Below are positions 30,101-40,755 of a stretch of DNA of 64,000 nt, in pieces (position 1 is the stretch's first letter; the number at the start of each line of letters is the position of its first letter). The DNA is from Caldilineales bacterium (lineage in GTDB: Bacteria; Chloroflexota; Anaerolineae; Caldilineales; Caldilineaceae). Under the pieces are notes generated by a model. That model worked only from the letters and a program-made list of their open reading frames with translations. It did not search any database and had not been told where the DNA came from. The position numbers and the translations under genes were made by a program. Location: positions 19,342 to 83,341 of the forward strand of contig JAAXGZ010000021.1 in the NCBI GenBank assembly GCA_012271135.1. The letters are read 5' to 3'.

Positions 30101-30140
30101 TGGTGTAGACCCGAACAACCTGCAGGCCGGACATGGGCAT
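27126..30140 (-). CDS. addB: AddB-like nuclease subunit
   Basis: A 1004-residue partner of AddA. The N-terminal half is a degraded helicase fold, and the Walker A loop of Bacillus AddB is absent ('VWVLLPPALEAVWRRR' stands in its place). The C-terminal nuclease carries 'GGVADRIDVDGEGNLRVIDY' followed by KRSGK, the PD-(D/E)XK core. Cysteines around the nuclease (FPVCPLGFF and the closing CAPWCGKAEFC) match the Fe-S staple of AddB/Cas4 nucleases. It is translated upstream of addA with a 4-bp overlap. Two possible ATGs lie six bases apart at the start. Confidence 0.88.
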   Translation of the reverse strand: MPMSGLQVVRVYTNEQALGGVRKGIARLQSGDPLAAVWVLLPPALEAVWRRRPATRLNVHSFGFGRLTTRLLGQAGLDSRLLQPEDQVLLVATIAEEAHAEGLQSEIQDSLLLPGFQHRLLVWFKEMQHQAIAPDVFRDWAGAGGGTRNRDLSLLYDRYVERQEQTGIRDPAVALTHACSLLQDDTADLDLVTGLLVAGFVGFTPLQRNCLKSLQRRGTQVGVFLPAGHSKLGRARSDVSAEELGEPHRSAPGLGSAERKADEVAEWPTAEDEVRWVLRRVKQMLQTGHVELKDVTLCVPSLRDWNSLLRRVAAEYRVPLNLSLPLAEHPLCLAFRQALLTAPEFTLAETWDLLLSPWLFHPGMETDYLEHLRTLTQAFGVIQGREQWLSPFHADADWDRHLLRDMGLKEEPADLRRDLECVAQCLLDGLTPPNTEDERSLLSWVRDLLQPEGVGIGIPSEIEPAEKALAEAVRLELEQMVAAARRSVPVDRRVQWLDLRRRLLDQIEQRSVPLYESEESVSVLEFNHGWMVPTRYLFVLGLNEGSLPATPPADPIFSARERDNHALELRAHDHRMAWLQWDMLVSGCADRLYLSRSRKSITGGALESGLVPASPFWPGDGDVQTGDERPASLRELLRHRVREGAAYRTLAVEAGIAADLKRVEDLARVDALRADTAAAACYEGVLSSPTVLHRLRTRFGTDHRWSPSALENFPVCPLGFFAERVLGLKPDATPEEGMPPVVEGNIYHDALERIYGKLRGRSLAQLSERQVEDLVTEVLAEGDDSRHVRLKYQPYPLESHDQEQIRRNLIQLVLADLEDPDHLASDAWMPMHHEKWMEWIEDSDLLKETGSVRLGGVADRIDVDGEGNLRVIDYKRSGKTKSDIERGKTLQAVLYGRAVHNRMGPVAYSAYWNVRNLERRGPRSGARKTSPEIVAPHNDGDPLVEAVLKQLDHIVADVTDGTFPSAPRQLDRATLSCAPWCGKAEFCQPSWRSRNKGRRRLKSA

Positions 30141-30160
30141 AGGTTGCGTTCGGGTTGGTC

Positions 30161-31324
30161 TTAGCCGGTAGCCGGCTGCCGGCGGCGCACCAGATGCACG
30201 AATTCCGCAAACAGCCGGTCCGCATCGTGCGGACCAGGGCTGGCCTCCGGATGATACTGAACGCTGAACACGGGCCTGTCCTTCAGGCGCAGGCCCTCCA
30301 CCGTCTTGTCGTTCAGGTTCCAGTGGGTAATTTCCACGTTGTCCGGCAGGCCGTCGTGCAGCACGCTGTAGTTGTGGTTCTGCGAAGTGATCTGAACATT
30401 GCCGGCCGCCAGGTCGCTGACCGGCTGGTTGCCCCCGTGGTGGCCGAACTTGAGCTTGTAGGTCTCCGCGCCTAGGGCCTGGGCAATGATTTGGTGGCCC
30501 AAGCAGATGCCGAACAGGGGCACCCTGCTCTCAATCAACTGTCGGGCCGTCTCCGTCACGTAGTGCAGGGCACCGGGATCGCCCGGGCCGTTGCTCAGGA
30601 AAAGGCCGTCGGGATTCATCGCCAGGACCTCGGCCGCGGAGGTGGAGGCCGGCACCACTTCGACCCGAAAGCCCTGGCTGGCCAGGCGGCGCAGGATGTT
30701 GTACTTGATGCCCAGGTCCCAAGCCACAACCAGAGGCTGCCGTTCCATCTCGACCGGTTCCGGCAATTCCCCCGAAGCCACCGGCTCCCATGGGGCATCG
30801 GTCGTCTCAGCCCAGGCGTAGGGTTCGGCGCAGGTCACTTCGCGCACCAAGTCCCGGCCTTCCAGCCCTTCAAAGTCCCGAGCCCGGACCAGGAGTTGCT
30901 CCGGGTTCAGGGAACCGTCCGTGCACAGGGCCGCATGCACCACCCCCTGTTCGCGGATGTGTCGGGTCAACAGCCGGGTGTCGATGTCGCTGATGCCGGG
31001 CACGCCGGCTTCGGCCAGCCAGTCCGGCAGGGACCGCGTGGCCCGCCAGCTGGACACATGACGGCTGACTTCGCGCACGATCAGGGCTGTCAGGCGGGGA
31101 CGTGCGCTTTCGATGTCCTCTTCGTTGATGCCGGTGTTGCCAATGTGGGGCGTGGTCATGCAAACCATCTGTCCCTGATAGGAGGGATCCGTGATCACCT
31201 CCTGGTATCCGGTCAGGCAGGTGTTGAACACCACCTCTCCAACCTCCACCGTCTCCGCGCCGAACCCTTGGCCGACGAAAACGGTGCCGTCCGACAGCAC
31301 CAGATGGGCGCGCTGCCCGTTCAC
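30161..31324 (-). CDS. carA: Carbamoyl-phosphate synthase small subunit
   Basis: A 387-residue class-I glutamine amidotransferase subunit. The N-terminal CPSase_sm domain has '[18 protein letters not shown]'. The nucleophile Cys is in '[15 protein letters not shown]', and the His/Glu of the triad is in '[13 protein letters not shown]'. It supplies ammonia to CarB for arginine and pyrimidine synthesis. It starts with GTG overlapping the carB stop (GTGA), so it is translationally coupled. carA therefore lies after carB, the reverse of the usual order. Confidence 0.97.
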   Translation of the reverse strand: MNGQRAHLVLSDGTVFVGQGFGAETVEVGEVVFNTCLTGYQEVITDPSYQGQMVCMTTPHIGNTGINEEDIESARPRLTALIVREVSRHVSSWRATRSLPDWLAEAGVPGISDIDTRLLTRHIREQGVVHAALCTDGSLNPEQLLVRARDFEGLEGRDLVREVTCAEPYAWAETTDAPWEPVASGELPEPVEMERQPLVVAWDLGIKYNILRRLASQGFRVEVVPASTSAAEVLAMNPDGLFLSNGPGDPGALHYVTETARQLIESRVPLFGICLGHQIIAQALGAETYKLKFGHHGGNQPVSDLAAGNVQITSQNHNYSVLHDGLPDNVEITHWNLNDKTVEGLRLKDRPVFSVQYHPEASPGPHDADRLFAEFVHLVRRRQPATG

Positions 31325-34300
31325 GGGACCGGCTCCGCGATGGCGTAGTTCTGCAGGCTGCGCACGTCCGCATCCTGTTCCTGAAGAGCCCGAATGCCGG
31401 TCACAGCCGCCGCGGCCGCGGGCATGGTGGTCAGAATGGGAATGGCCAGCCGGGTGGCCAGAGCCCGGATCCGGGCACCGTGGCGCCGGCTGCGCGGTCC
31501 CTTGGGCGTGTTCACCACCAAATCCACATGCCCGTCCTGCATGGCCTCGATCACGGTACTGCCCTCCTCTCCAGCCTTGCGCAGCTGCTGGACTTCCAAG
31601 CCCGCCGCCCGAAGGAACGCCGCTGTACCCTGAGTGGCCAGCAGCCGGAACCCGAGTGCATGCAGTTCACGGGCGATGGACAGGGCATCCGGCTTGTCCT
31701 GATCATTGACGGTCAGCAATGCACCGCCACGCACCGGCAGCGGTGATCCGGCCTGTTCCTGGCTCTTGGCAAAGGCATTGCCGAAGTCCGGGGCGTGCCC
31801 CATCACCTCACCGGTGGAGCGCATTTCCGGTCCCAGGATGGTATCCACGCCGGTGAATTTCTTCCAGGGCAGCACGGCCTCCTTGACAAAGAAGCCGTTC
31901 ACCGACGGTTCCTCCGTCAGGCCAAGCTCCGCCAGTGTGGAACCCAGCATGACCTTGGCGGCAATCTTGGCCAGTTGCACGCCCGTGGCCTTGGACACGT
32001 AGGGAACGGTGCGGCTGGCCCGCGGATTCACCTCCAGGACATACACATCTTCACCCTGAATGGCGTACTGCACGTTCATCAGCCCCCGCACGTGCAGGGC
32101 CATGCCCAGCCGGTGCGTATGGCTGCGCAACAGGTCCAGGACGTTGGCCGACAACCGATGCGGCGGCAGAACGCAGGCACTGTCGCCACTGTGCACCCCG
32201 GCGCCTTCCACGTGCTGCATGATGCCGCCGATCACCACCTGCCGCCCATCGCAAATCGCGTCGACATCCACCTCGATCGCACCATTCAGGAACTGATCGA
32301 CATAGAGGGGATGATGGGGCGACACCTGGGCCGCGGCCTGGATGTAGGTCTTGAGATCAACCTCGTCGTGCACGATGGCCATGGCCCGTCCCCCCAACAC
32401 GAACGACGGGCGCACCACCACCGGATAACCGATGGTCTCCACCACCGCCAGGGCCTGGTCCAGGTTGCGCGCCAGGCCGTGGGCGGGCGCGGGGATGTCC
32501 AGTTCCGCCAGCAGGTCGCTGAAGCGATCCCGGTCCTCGGCCAGATCGATGCTGGCGGGCGAGGTGCCCAGGATCGGCACACCATCCCTTTCCAGGTTCG
32601 TTGCCAGGTTCAACGGAGTCTGTCCACCGTACTGCACGATGACCCCCGCCAGATCGCCGTTGGCGGCTTCCCGCTGGACGATATGCAGGACGTCCTCACG
32701 CGTCAGCGGCTCGAAGTAGAGGCGGGTACTGGTGTCGTAGTCCGTGCTCACCGTCTCCGGATTGCAGTTGACCATGATGGTCTCGTAACCCATCTCCTGC
32801 AGCGCGAAGCTGGCGTGGACACAGCAGTAGTCGAACTCGATGCCCTGTCCGATGCGGTTGGGTCCTCCGCCCAAGATCACCACTTTCCGGCGATCGGTGG
32901 GCAAGGCCTCGTCGCCCTCGTCGTAGCTGCTGTACAGGTAGGGTGTGAAGGCCTGAAACTCCGCGGCACAGGTATCCACCTGGTGGTAGGTGGGGCGGAT
33001 GTCCTGTTGCCAACGCGCCTCCCTGATGTCCACCTCCGACCATGGTTCCGTCCCGTTATGCGAGAGCAACTCCGCCAGCTGAGCGTCGCTGAAACCCTGA
33101 CGCTTGGCCTCCCGGAGGCTTTCGGCATCCGCCCTGGAAACCCGGCCAGCGGTTTCGAACAACTGCTGCATCTGGTCCAGGAACCAGATGTCGAACCCGG
33201 TCATGCGGGCGAGGGTTTCCAAATCCCACTGCCGTTCCAGGGCGGTATACACCGCAAACAACCGATCGCGGTTGGGCGTTCGCAGCAGATCTTCCAACTC
33301 GTTGTCGGTGACCGATCCTTCCAGCGGTCCCCAGCCGTTGCGGCCGATTTCGAGGCTGCGAATGCCCTTTTGCAGGGCGGCCTTGAAGGTGCGGCCAATG
33401 GACATCACCTCTCCCACGGACTTCATCTGCGGGCCCAGGCTGGACTCCACGCCGCTGAACTTTTCAAAGGCCCAGCGGGGAATCTTCACGACCACATAGT
33501 CGATGGACGGCTCGAAGGCCGCCACGGTCTGCCGCGTGATGTCGTTGGTCAGCTCGTCCAGGTTGTAGCCCACCGCCACCAGGGCGGCCCACTTGGCGAT
33601 GGGGAATCCGGTCGCCTTGGATGCCAACGCGCTCGAGCGCGAGACCCGCGGATTCATTTCGATGACCACAACCCGGCCGGTTTCCGGGTGCACGGCAAAC
33701 TGAACGTTGGACCCGCCGGTCTCAACGCCCACGGCCCGCATGACCAGGCGCGCCTGATCGCGCAGCCGCTGCAGTTCCCGGTCCGTGAGGGTCTGGGCCG
33801 GGGCCACGGTGATGCTGTCCCCGGTATGGACGCCCATGGCGTCCAGGTTCTCGATGGAACAGACCACGACGAAGTTGTCCGCGCCGTCGCGCATCACCTC
33901 GAGTTCGAATTCCTTCCAGCCGATCAGCGACTCCTCGATCAGGACGCTGCCAACGGGGCTTTCGCGCAGGCCCCAGGATACCTTGACATCGAACTCGTCC
34001 GGGGTATGGACGGTGCCGGCACCGCTGCCGCCCAGGGTGAAGCTGGGACGGATAAAGATGGGGAAGCGGCCAATCGTTTCCGCGTGCCTGCGGGCCTCCT
34101 CCAGGGTCGTGGCCAGGAAGGAGTGGGGCGACTCGAGCCCGTATTCGGTGATGGCGTTCTTGAACAGCTCCCGATCCTCGGCCAGCTGCATCGACTCGAG
34201 ACGGGCGCCGATGAGTTCCACGCCATACCGGTCCAGGACGCCGGCCGCCGCCAGATCGACCGCCAGGTTGAGTCCCGTCTGGCCGCCGACGGTGGGCAGC

Positions 34301-34557
34301 AGGGCATCCGGTCGTTCCCGTGCAATGATCTTCTCCAGGTAGGGAACGGTCAGCGGCTCCACGTAGGTGGCATCCGCCATCTCCGGATCCGTCATGATGG
34401 TGGCCGGATTGGAGTTGACGAGGATGATGCGGAAGCCCGCCTGGCGGAGGGCCTTGCACGCCTGGACACCGGAGTAGTCGAACTCGCAGGCTTGACCGAT
34501 CACGATCGGACCTGATCCGATGATCAGGATGGATTCGATGTCGGTGCGGCGAGGCAT
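31321..34557 (-). CDS. carB: Carbamoyl-phosphate synthase large subunit
   Basis: A 1078-residue enzyme with the normal duplicated ATP-grasp plan. The first half starts at '[20 protein letters not shown]'. The second begins near '[20 protein letters not shown]'. A C-terminal MGS-like allosteric domain ('[18 protein letters not shown]') follows. The start MPRRTDIES is the family position. The frame extends 51 codons upstream without resemblance, and no clear Shine-Dalgarno is seen. It is first gene of carB-carA. Confidence 0.97.
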   Translation of the reverse strand: MPRRTDIESILIIGSGPIVIGQACEFDYSGVQACKALRQAGFRIILVNSNPATIMTDPEMADATYVEPLTVPYLEKIIARERPDALLPTVGGQTGLNLAVDLAAAGVLDRYGVELIGARLESMQLAEDRELFKNAITEYGLESPHSFLATTLEEARRHAETIGRFPIFIRPSFTLGGSGAGTVHTPDEFDVKVSWGLRESPVGSVLIEESLIGWKEFELEVMRDGADNFVVVCSIENLDAMGVHTGDSITVAPAQTLTDRELQRLRDQARLVMRAVGVETGGSNVQFAVHPETGRVVVIEMNPRVSRSSALASKATGFPIAKWAALVAVGYNLDELTNDITRQTVAAFEPSIDYVVVKIPRWAFEKFSGVESSLGPQMKSVGEVMSIGRTFKAALQKGIRSLEIGRNGWGPLEGSVTDNELEDLLRTPNRDRLFAVYTALERQWDLETLARMTGFDIWFLDQMQQLFETAGRVSRADAESLREAKRQGFSDAQLAELLSHNGTEPWSEVDIREARWQQDIRPTYHQVDTCAAEFQAFTPYLYSSYDEGDEALPTDRRKVVILGGGPNRIGQGIEFDYCCVHASFALQEMGYETIMVNCNPETVSTDYDTSTRLYFEPLTREDVLHIVQREAANGDLAGVIVQYGGQTPLNLATNLERDGVPILGTSPASIDLAEDRDRFSDLLAELDIPAPAHGLARNLDQALAVVETIGYPVVVRPSFVLGGRAMAIVHDEVDLKTYIQAAAQVSPHHPLYVDQFLNGAIEVDVDAICDGRQVVIGGIMQHVEGAGVHSGDSACVLPPHRLSANVLDLLRSHTHRLGMALHVRGLMNVQYAIQGEDVYVLEVNPRASRTVPYVSKATGVQLAKIAAKVMLGSTLAELGLTEEPSVNGFFVKEAVLPWKKFTGVDTILGPEMRSTGEVMGHAPDFGNAFAKSQEQAGSPLPVRGGALLTVNDQDKPDALSIARELHALGFRLLATQGTAAFLRAAGLEVQQLRKAGEEGSTVIEAMQDGHVDLVVNTPKGPRSRRHGARIRALATRLAIPILTTMPAAAAAVTGIRALQEQDADVRSLQNYAIAEPVP

Positions 34558-34817
34558 TGGAGCGGGGGTGGAGGAGCCGGAAGCAACCTGGAATTCTGCC
34601 GAAACCGCGGGATCGTACCACAGCAAATCCGGGTTTGATTGAGCAAGGGGAGTACTCAGATCAGGGCTGGGTCGATGATGAGCTGCAAGCACCCGGATCC
34701 CCTCCGACAACGAGGTGGGCCACCGTCATTTCCGTGGCCGGCGCGCCTTCAGGCAGACCCTCATGCCACAGTAGCCCATTGACAATGCCGGGACAAGAGG
34801 TTGCCCGGTCCGCTCAG

Positions 34818-34847
34818 GGTTTCCCCGTACACGCGGGAGCAGACCGG
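34818..34847. repeat. Type I-E CRISPR-repeat-like unit 1
   Basis: The core GGTTTCCCCGTACACGCGGG is followed by AGCAGACCGG. It resembles known I-E repeats (GTTTCCCCGC-rich stem, ACCGG end) but is imperfect in the right stem. It lies 140 bases from unit 2, so the two do not have the ~61-bp period of an array. Confidence 0.45.
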
Positions 34848-34986
34848 CCCACCCAGGCCATGCGTCCGATCAGGTCAGTAGGCTTCGTCCGCCTCCAGGG
34901 ACCGGCAGAGAACTCTCTCATCTCGCCCCATGCCTCCCGAATGCGGTGCAGCCTGAACCAGGCAGTCTTCTGCATCATCCCAATAT
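34848..34986 (-). pseudogene. IS1595-like transposase fragment
   Basis: Read leftward, the frame encodes 'QKTAWFRLHRIREAWGEM', which closely matches the IS1595 family motif 'QKTAWFMLHRIREAM' just before the first catalytic Asp. The following bases give 'LEADEAY' only after a frameshift, equivalent to the family's VEVDETYIGG. It is about 45 codons long and has no other part of the gene. It is bounded on each side by a CRISPR-repeat-like unit. Confidence 0.55.
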
Positions 34987-35015
34987 GGTTCCCCCGCATA
35001 CGCGGGGATTGACGG
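34987..35015. repeat. Type I-E CRISPR-repeat-like unit 2
   Basis: A 29-base unit with core TTCCCCCGCATACGCGGGGA, ending in TTGACGG. It is the best preserved of three. CCCCGC pairs with GCGGGG. It shares 22 of its first 24 bases with unit 3 at 42317. Confidence 0.5.
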
Positions 35016-35116
35016 AAATCTCTGAGGTCTGGGGCCGATTGAAGCAAAGTCGCATCGACCATTACCCCTCGGAAGGCATCAAACAATGCCTGTGCCGGCG
35101 TGGTTGTCTTCAACAT
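35016..35116 (-). pseudogene. Possible IS5-like transposase scrap
   Basis: Read leftward it encodes 'LFDAFRGVMVDATLLQSAPD', which resembles the region around the first catalytic Asp of IS5-family transposases (…VDAT…). It is only about 33 codons, and the match is short. Confidence 0.3.
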
Positions 35117-35370
35117 CGAATGCCGGCGGCTCCAACGGGAAGATGCGACGAGTCATGGCAGGCACATCGAAGGATTCTGAGCCAACGCAGACGAGCCTCG
35201 CTCCAACTTCGTCGCCCTGTATCTGTACCGCGAGTGCAGCTACTCAGCACGAGACACCCGACAGCTCAAGGCGTGCCAACCCTTGGCCCGCGCAACGAGC
35301 GGGGCGCGACGGGCCGCTTGGAATTGGTCGATTCCGTCGGATTCCGTCTTTGGCTACTCAATCACTTTGC

Positions 35371-35724
35371 CTATAGAGTCCACTGGGATTTGACTAGGTA
35401 GCTTCGAAACAAACCAAGACCGTGTGACATGGTCGAATCTCCATCCCTGTCCGAGGGACCTCCACCAAGCATACCCAACAGCCGACATGCAAAACAGCGG
35501 TACATCTGCAAGGTTTCCGTCAATGAAATCGCCAGATTGAACCAGATTTTCCATGAAGTCTGCGTCCTGTCCTGGTGAATTTCGGCACATTTTACACAAT
35601 ACAGATGTCCCTTCATGATGGATTTCAAACCAGCAGGATCCCCGGAGTCGGAAATTTCGCAACTTGAATCATTTTTGCACATCTCTTTGATTATTTGATA
35701 TGCTATTGGTTTGGATTCTCTCAT
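35371..35724 (-). CDS. Hypothetical small protein with two CxxC pairs
   Basis: A 117-residue frame in a stretch visibly richer in A+T than the surroundings. It has CVKC at about residue 44 and CFAC about 40 residues later, which could hold one zinc ion. I recognise no family. The start lacks a convincing ribosome site. It could be a real gene brought by transfer or a chance frame in the mobile-element zone. Confidence 0.3.
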   Translation of the reverse strand: MRESKPIAYQIIKEMCKNDSSCEISDSGDPAGLKSIMKGHLYCVKCAEIHQDRTQTSWKIWFNLAISLTETLQMYRCFACRLLGMLGGGPSDRDGDSTMSHGLGLFRSYLVKSQWTL

Positions 35725-35762
35725 TTAGGTTTGTACGCAGGGTAGGCGCCACGATGTCACCT

Positions 35763-35793
35763 CCGCTGCGCAGCAAGAGTGTCTGCGCAGCGG
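35763..35793 (+). promoter_or_regulatory. Hairpin in the gltB leader
   Basis: A perfect 11-bp stem, CCGCTGCGCAG with a 9-base loop and CTGCGCAGCGG, ends about 100 bases before gltB. It may be an attenuator or the end of an upstream transcript. I see no known riboswitch fold around it. Confidence 0.45.
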
Positions 35794-35893
35794 TTGTCGA
35801 CCGTGGTTTGTTCGCAGTCGGCAACATGGTCAGTCCATCGCCCGTTCAGCCTGCATGTCTCGCACGCAGAGGCCATTTTGAGGAGACGTCGTG

Positions 35894-38800
35894 ATGTCTG
35901 ATACTTCCCTTGCCCCTTCCAGTGCCAATCAAGCCACGCCCCTTTTACACACCGGCCCACCAGCGAAGCAGGGCCTTTATGATCCGCGCTACGAGCACGA
36001 TGCCTGCGGCGTCGGCTTTGTGGTGGACATCAAAGGCCGGAAGTCCCACGCCATTGTTGCGCAGGGGCTGCAGGTGCTCCTCAACCTGGCACACCGGGGC
36101 GCCTGCGGATGCGAACCGAATACGGGCGACGGCGCCGGCATCCTGATGCAGATGCCGGACCGGTTCATGCGCAAGATTGCCGCGGCATCGGGAATCGAAC
36201 TGCCGCCGCCTGGCGAGTACGCGGTGGGCATGGTCTTCCTGTCCCAACGGGAGGACTACCGTTTCCGGTGCGAGGAACGCTTCGAAAAGATTGTCCGCGC
36301 CGAAGGGCAAACCGTTCTCGGCTGGCGGACCGTGCCGACCGCCAACGGGGAGTTGGGCCACACGGCCAAGTTGGGCGAGCCGGCCGTGCGTCAGGTCTTC
36401 ATTGGACGCAACCCGGAGCGGTTGACAGGCAACGACGACCTGGCGTTCGAGCGCAAGCTTTACGTTATTCGCAAGCAAGCCGAGAACGAGATTCGGTATT
36501 CGCAGATGCGTGCAGGGGATGCATTCTATATCGCCAGTCTCTCGTCTCGCACGGTTGTCTATAAGGGCATGTTGATGTCGGAGCAGGTCAAGGGCTTTTT
36601 CCCGGATCTGCTGGATAAGGACATGGAGTCGGCGCTGACGGTGATCCACTCGCGCTTCAGCACCAACACCTTCCCCAGCTGGGAGCGCGCCCACCCCTAT
36701 CGATACCTGATTCACAACGGCGAGATCAACACCCTGCGCGGCAACGAGAACTGGATGCACGCGCGCCAGTCCCAGTTAAGCAGCGAATTGTTTGGCGACG
36801 ACATAAAGAAAGTCCTGCCGATCATTCACCCGGATGGCAGCGATTCGGCCAAGTTCGACGAGACGCTGGAGTTTCTATATCTGGCGGGCCGTTCCTTGCC
36901 GCATGCCATGATGATGATGATCCCGGAGCCGTGGCCGCAGCATGAATCAATGAGTGATGCCAAAAAGGCGTTTTACGAGTATCACAGCACGATGATGGAG
37001 CCGTGGGACGGACCGGCGTCGATCGTCTTTACCAATGGCGCCGTCGTTGGCGCCGTGTTGGATCGCAATGGGTTGCGACCCTCGCGCTACTGTGTCACCA
37101 AGGACGACATGGTGGTAATGGCGTCCGAGACAGGCGTGCTGCCGCTGGAACCGGATCGAATCTTGCGGAAATCGCGTCTGGAACCGGGGCGCATGTTTCT
37201 GGTGGACACGGATCAGGGCCGCATCATCTCCGACGAGGAACTGAAGGAGACGATGGCCCAAGTCCATCCCTACCGTGCATGGCTGGACGAGCACATGGTC
37301 AGCCTGGATGAAATCCCGCAGCCCGATGTCGAGGTACCGGGTGTGGAATACAGCACGCTACTCGAACGGCAACAGGTATTCGGCTACACGTTCGAGCAGT
37401 TGCGCATCCTGCTGGCACCGATGGCCACTGACGGTGTGGAGGCATTGGGTGCGATGGGCAACGATACGCCGGCCGCAGCCCTGTCCAATCATTCACAGCT
37501 GCTGTACAACTACTTCAAACAGCTTTTCGCCCAGGTGACCAATCCCCCCATCGATGCCATCCGTGAAGAACTGGTTACGGGCACCGAGGTAATGCTGGGC
37601 GCGGAGTTGAATCTTCTTGAAACCAATCCGGAGAACTGCCGTCAACTCAAGTTGCGCCACCCGATCCTTACGAACCGCGAGTTGGCCAAGATCCGCCATG
37701 TCGGAGAAAGCGGTACACAGGGTTTCCGCGCCAGGACCCTTCCGATTCTCTTTGACATCCACGGCGGGGAGGCTGCGCTGGAGCAGGCACTCGAGGATCT
37801 GTTCCAGGCGGCGACACAGGCCATTGACGAAGGCATCAACATCCTCATCCTTTCGGACCGGGACGTTGGCCCCGGAATGGCACCGATCCCGGCGTTGTTG
37901 GCGACCTCTGGACTGCACCACTATTTGATTCGCAACGAGACGCGCACGCGGGTGGCGCTGGTCGTCGAATCCGGCGAACCGCGCGAGGTGCATCACCTGT
38001 CCCTGCTAATTGGCTACGGCGCGACGGCCGTCAACCCGTATCTGGCGATGGAAACGCTGGCTCAGATGATTGAGAATCGACTGTTGGTGGGAATTGACCA
38101 CGACACGGCGGTCTACAACTACGTCAAGGCAGCGGTTAAGGGTGTCGTCAAAGTGATGTCCAAGATGGGCATTTCGACGATCCAGAGTTATTGTGGCGCA
38201 CAGATTTTTGAGGCGTTTGGTCTCAGCCAGCGCGTGGTCGACAAGTACTTTACCTGGACCGCGAGCCGGGTCGAGGGGATCGATCTGCCGGAGATATACG
38301 CCGAAATAAAGATGCGCCACGACCGGGCCTATCCTGTGCGCCTCTTTGCGCCGGGCCAGATGAACGGCGGTGCGCCCCGTGTGCCCGAAAACGGGACTGG
38401 ACACGGGGAAGGCCAGCTGCTCGCACCGGGAGGCGACTACCAGTGGCGCAAGGACGGCGAACTGCACTTGTTCAACCCGCGCACGGTACACCTGCTGCAG
38501 AAGGCGGTTCGGACCGAGGATTACGCCTCGTTCAAGGCCTACACGCAGGACATCGACCTCATGAACAGGGAGTGGTGCAACCTGCGCGGTCTGTTGGAGT
38601 TTGACTTGGATGGCGCACCGAGCATACCCATCGAAGAGGTGGAGCCGGTGGAGTCGATCTGCAGACGCTTTAAGACCGGAGCCATGTCCTACGGTTCGAT
38701 CAGCAAGGAGACGCACGAGACGCTGGCGATAGCCATGAACCGTATCGGCGGGCGCAGCAATACCGGCGAGGGCGGGGAAGACCCAGCCCGCTACGTCTTG

Positions 38801-40687
38801 GAACCGAACGGCGACTCCAAGAACAGTGCCATCAAGCAGGTGGCGTCCGCCCGCTTTGGCGTGACAAGCTACTATCTCGTCAACGCCAGGGAGTTGCAGA
38901 TCAAGATGGCACAGGGCGCCAAGCCGGGGGAAGGGGGCCAATTGCCCGGCAAAAAGGTGTATCCCTGGATCGCCGAGGTACGGCACTCCACGCCCGGGGT
39001 CGGTCTGATCTCGCCGCCACCGCACCATGACATCTACTCAATTGAAGATTTGGCGGAGTTGATCCACGACCTCAAGAACGCCAACCACCACGCACGCATC
39101 AACGTGAAGCTGGTGTCGGAGGTGGGCGTGGGCACAATCGCGGCAGGGGTCGCCAAGGGCCATGCCGATGTAATTCTGATCAGCGGCCACGACGGCGGAA
39201 CGGGGGCATCCCCGCAGACGAGCATCAAACATGCCGGCCTGCCATGGGAGTTGGGCGTGGCCGAAACACATCAGACCCTGTTGATCAACAATTTGCGCAG
39301 CCGCGTCGTCGTTGAAACCGATGGCCAGCTGAAGACGGGCCGCGACCTGGCCATCGCGGCGCTGTTGGGCGCCGAGGAATTCGGTTTCGCCACAAGCCCG
39401 CTGGTCGCCCTGGGCTGCATCATGATGCGGGTCTGTCACCTGGACACCTGCCCGGTGGGCGTCGCCACACAGAACCCGGAACTGCGGGAGAAGTTCACAG
39501 GTGATCCCCAACATGTCGTCAACTTCATGCGCTTCATCGCCCAGGAGTTGCGCGAATACATGGCACGGCTCGGGTTCCGCACCGTGGACGAGATGGTCGG
39601 GCGGACCGATCGGCTGCAGGTGCAACAGGCGATCAAGCATTGGAAGGCGCAGGGGATCGACTTGACGGCGATCCTGCACCGGCCAGACGTGCCGGAAGAC
39701 TGGGGCCGCTACTGCCAGATTGATCAGGATCACGGCCTGGACGAGTCGCTGGACAACCTGACCTTGTTCGAACTTTGCCGGCCGGCACTGGACAACAGCG
39801 TCGAGGATGTGCGACGTGCCCACGAGGGCGTTTCGGAAAGACTCTTGCACAGTGTGAAGGCGACACTTCCGATCACCAACACGAACCGGGTGGTGGGCAC
39901 CATCACCGGCAGCGAAATCACCCGGCGCTTTGGCCCGCAGGGCCTGCCGGAAGACACTATCCGGTTGCATTTCCAAGGGACGGCCGGACAGAGTTTCGGT
40001 GCCTTCATCCCCAAGGGCATGACGCTGGAACTGGAAGGCGACGGCAACGACTACTTCGGCAAGGGATTGTCCGGCGGCAAGATTATTGCCTACCCGCCCT
40101 CCGGCTCCACCTTTAAGGCCGAAGAGAACATCATCATCGGCAACGTGGCCTTTTACGGCGCGACGAGCGGTGAGGCCTACATCCGCGGGATGGCGGGCGA
40201 GCGGTTCTGTGTGCGCAACTCAGGCATGCACGCGGTGATTGAGGGCGTGGGTGATCACGGTTGCGAATACATGACGGGGGGACGGGTCGTCGTGCTGGGA
40301 CCGACCGGCCGCAACTTTGCCGCGGGCATGTCCGGCGGCATCGCGTATGTATTGGATGAAGAGCCGGTGGACGGCATCTGGCTCGCCAATCGCGTCAACC
40401 CGGAGATGGTCGAAGTGGAAGAACTGTGTGATCCGGAGGAACGCGCCGAGGTGCGCGCGATGATCCAACGACACCATGCCCATACCGATTCGGAGGTGGC
40501 CGGAAGGATTCTGGCGGACTGGGATGCCTACGTGGACGCGTTCGTCAAGGTGTTGCCGAAGGACTACAAGCGCATGCTCCAATGTCTCACCGAGGTTGAA
40601 GCCACCGGGCTTGAGGGCGAAGAGGCGATGATGGCGGCATTCGAGCGCAACAGCCAGGACCTGGCGGCACGGGTCAGCGGCAACTGA
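35894..40687 (+). CDS. gltB: Glutamate synthase large subunit
   Basis: A 1597-residue protein, slightly longer than the usual ~1500. After a 36-residue propeptide-like lead comes '[16 protein letters not shown]', where the Cys becomes the N-terminal nucleophile of the class-II amidotransferase. The central and FMN-binding domains follow. The [3Fe-4S] cysteines are in '[20 protein letters not shown]'. The C-terminal GXGXG beta-helix ends the protein. It converts 2-oxoglutarate and glutamine into two glutamates with GltD. AGGAG lies 8 bases before the ATG, and a GTG one codon earlier is also possible. Confidence 0.97.
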   Translation: MSDTSLAPSSANQATPLLHTGPPAKQGLYDPRYEHDACGVGFVVDIKGRKSHAIVAQGLQVLLNLAHRGACGCEPNTGDGAGILMQMPDRFMRKIAAASGIELPPPGEYAVGMVFLSQREDYRFRCEERFEKIVRAEGQTVLGWRTVPTANGELGHTAKLGEPAVRQVFIGRNPERLTGNDDLAFERKLYVIRKQAENEIRYSQMRAGDAFYIASLSSRTVVYKGMLMSEQVKGFFPDLLDKDMESALTVIHSRFSTNTFPSWERAHPYRYLIHNGEINTLRGNENWMHARQSQLSSELFGDDIKKVLPIIHPDGSDSAKFDETLEFLYLAGRSLPHAMMMMIPEPWPQHESMSDAKKAFYEYHSTMMEPWDGPASIVFTNGAVVGAVLDRNGLRPSRYCVTKDDMVVMASETGVLPLEPDRILRKSRLEPGRMFLVDTDQGRIISDEELKETMAQVHPYRAWLDEHMVSLDEIPQPDVEVPGVEYSTLLERQQVFGYTFEQLRILLAPMATDGVEALGAMGNDTPAAALSNHSQLLYNYFKQLFAQVTNPPIDAIREELVTGTEVMLGAELNLLETNPENCRQLKLRHPILTNRELAKIRHVGESGTQGFRARTLPILFDIHGGEAALEQALEDLFQAATQAIDEGINILILSDRDVGPGMAPIPALLATSGLHHYLIRNETRTRVALVVESGEPREVHHLSLLIGYGATAVNPYLAMETLAQMIENRLLVGIDHDTAVYNYVKAAVKGVVKVMSKMGISTIQSYCGAQIFEAFGLSQRVVDKYFTWTASRVEGIDLPEIYAEIKMRHDRAYPVRLFAPGQMNGGAPRVPENGTGHGEGQLLAPGGDYQWRKDGELHLFNPRTVHLLQKAVRTEDYASFKAYTQDIDLMNREWCNLRGLLEFDLDGAPSIPIEEVEPVESICRRFKTGAMSYGSISKETHETLAIAMNRIGGRSNTGEGGEDPARYVLEPNGDSKNSAIKQVASARFGVTSYYLVNARELQIKMAQGAKPGEGGQLPGKKVYPWIAEVRHSTPGVGLISPPPHHDIYSIEDLAELIHDLKNANHHARINVKLVSEVGVGTIAAGVAKGHADVILISGHDGGTGASPQTSIKHAGLPWELGVAETHQTLLINNLRSRVVVETDGQLKTGRDLAIAALLGAEEFGFATSPLVALGCIMMRVCHLDTCPVGVATQNPELREKFTGDPQHVVNFMRFIAQELREYMARLGFRTVDEMVGRTDRLQVQQAIKHWKAQGIDLTAILHRPDVPEDWGRYCQIDQDHGLDESLDNLTLFELCRPALDNSVEDVRRAHEGVSERLLHSVKATLPITNTNRVVGTITGSEITRRFGPQGLPEDTIRLHFQGTAGQSFGAFIPKGMTLELEGDGNDYFGKGLSGGKIIAYPPSGSTFKAEENIIIGNVAFYGATSGEAYIRGMAGERFCVRNSGMHAVIEGVGDHGCEYMTGGRVVVLGPTGRNFAAGMSGGIAYVLDEEPVDGIWLANRVNPEMVEVEELCDPEERAEVRAMIQRHHAHTDSEVAGRILADWDAYVDAFVKVLPKDYKRMLQCLTEVEATGLEGEEAMMAAFERNSQDLAARVSGN

Positions 40688-40755
40688 GTATTGTATTGTG
40701 CAGGAACTGTTGGACACAGGGTATTGCACGTCAATACGCAGTCAGGAGATCATCG

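Larger units (their letters stand above)
34558..35893. other. Gene-poor mobile-element graveyard between carB and gltB
   Basis: This 1.3-kb gap holds two sequences like type I-E CRISPR repeats, transposase fragments, one AT-rich small frame and a leader hairpin, each listed separately. Between 35117 and 35370 I see only short frames with stops on both strands. The composition shifts to AT-rich from about 35380 to 35730. Confidence 0.6.

Noticed and set aside
34818..35015. A true CRISPR array
   Set aside because: The two units are 169 bases apart, not about 61, and no further units or cas genes are seen. I list them as repeat-like units only.
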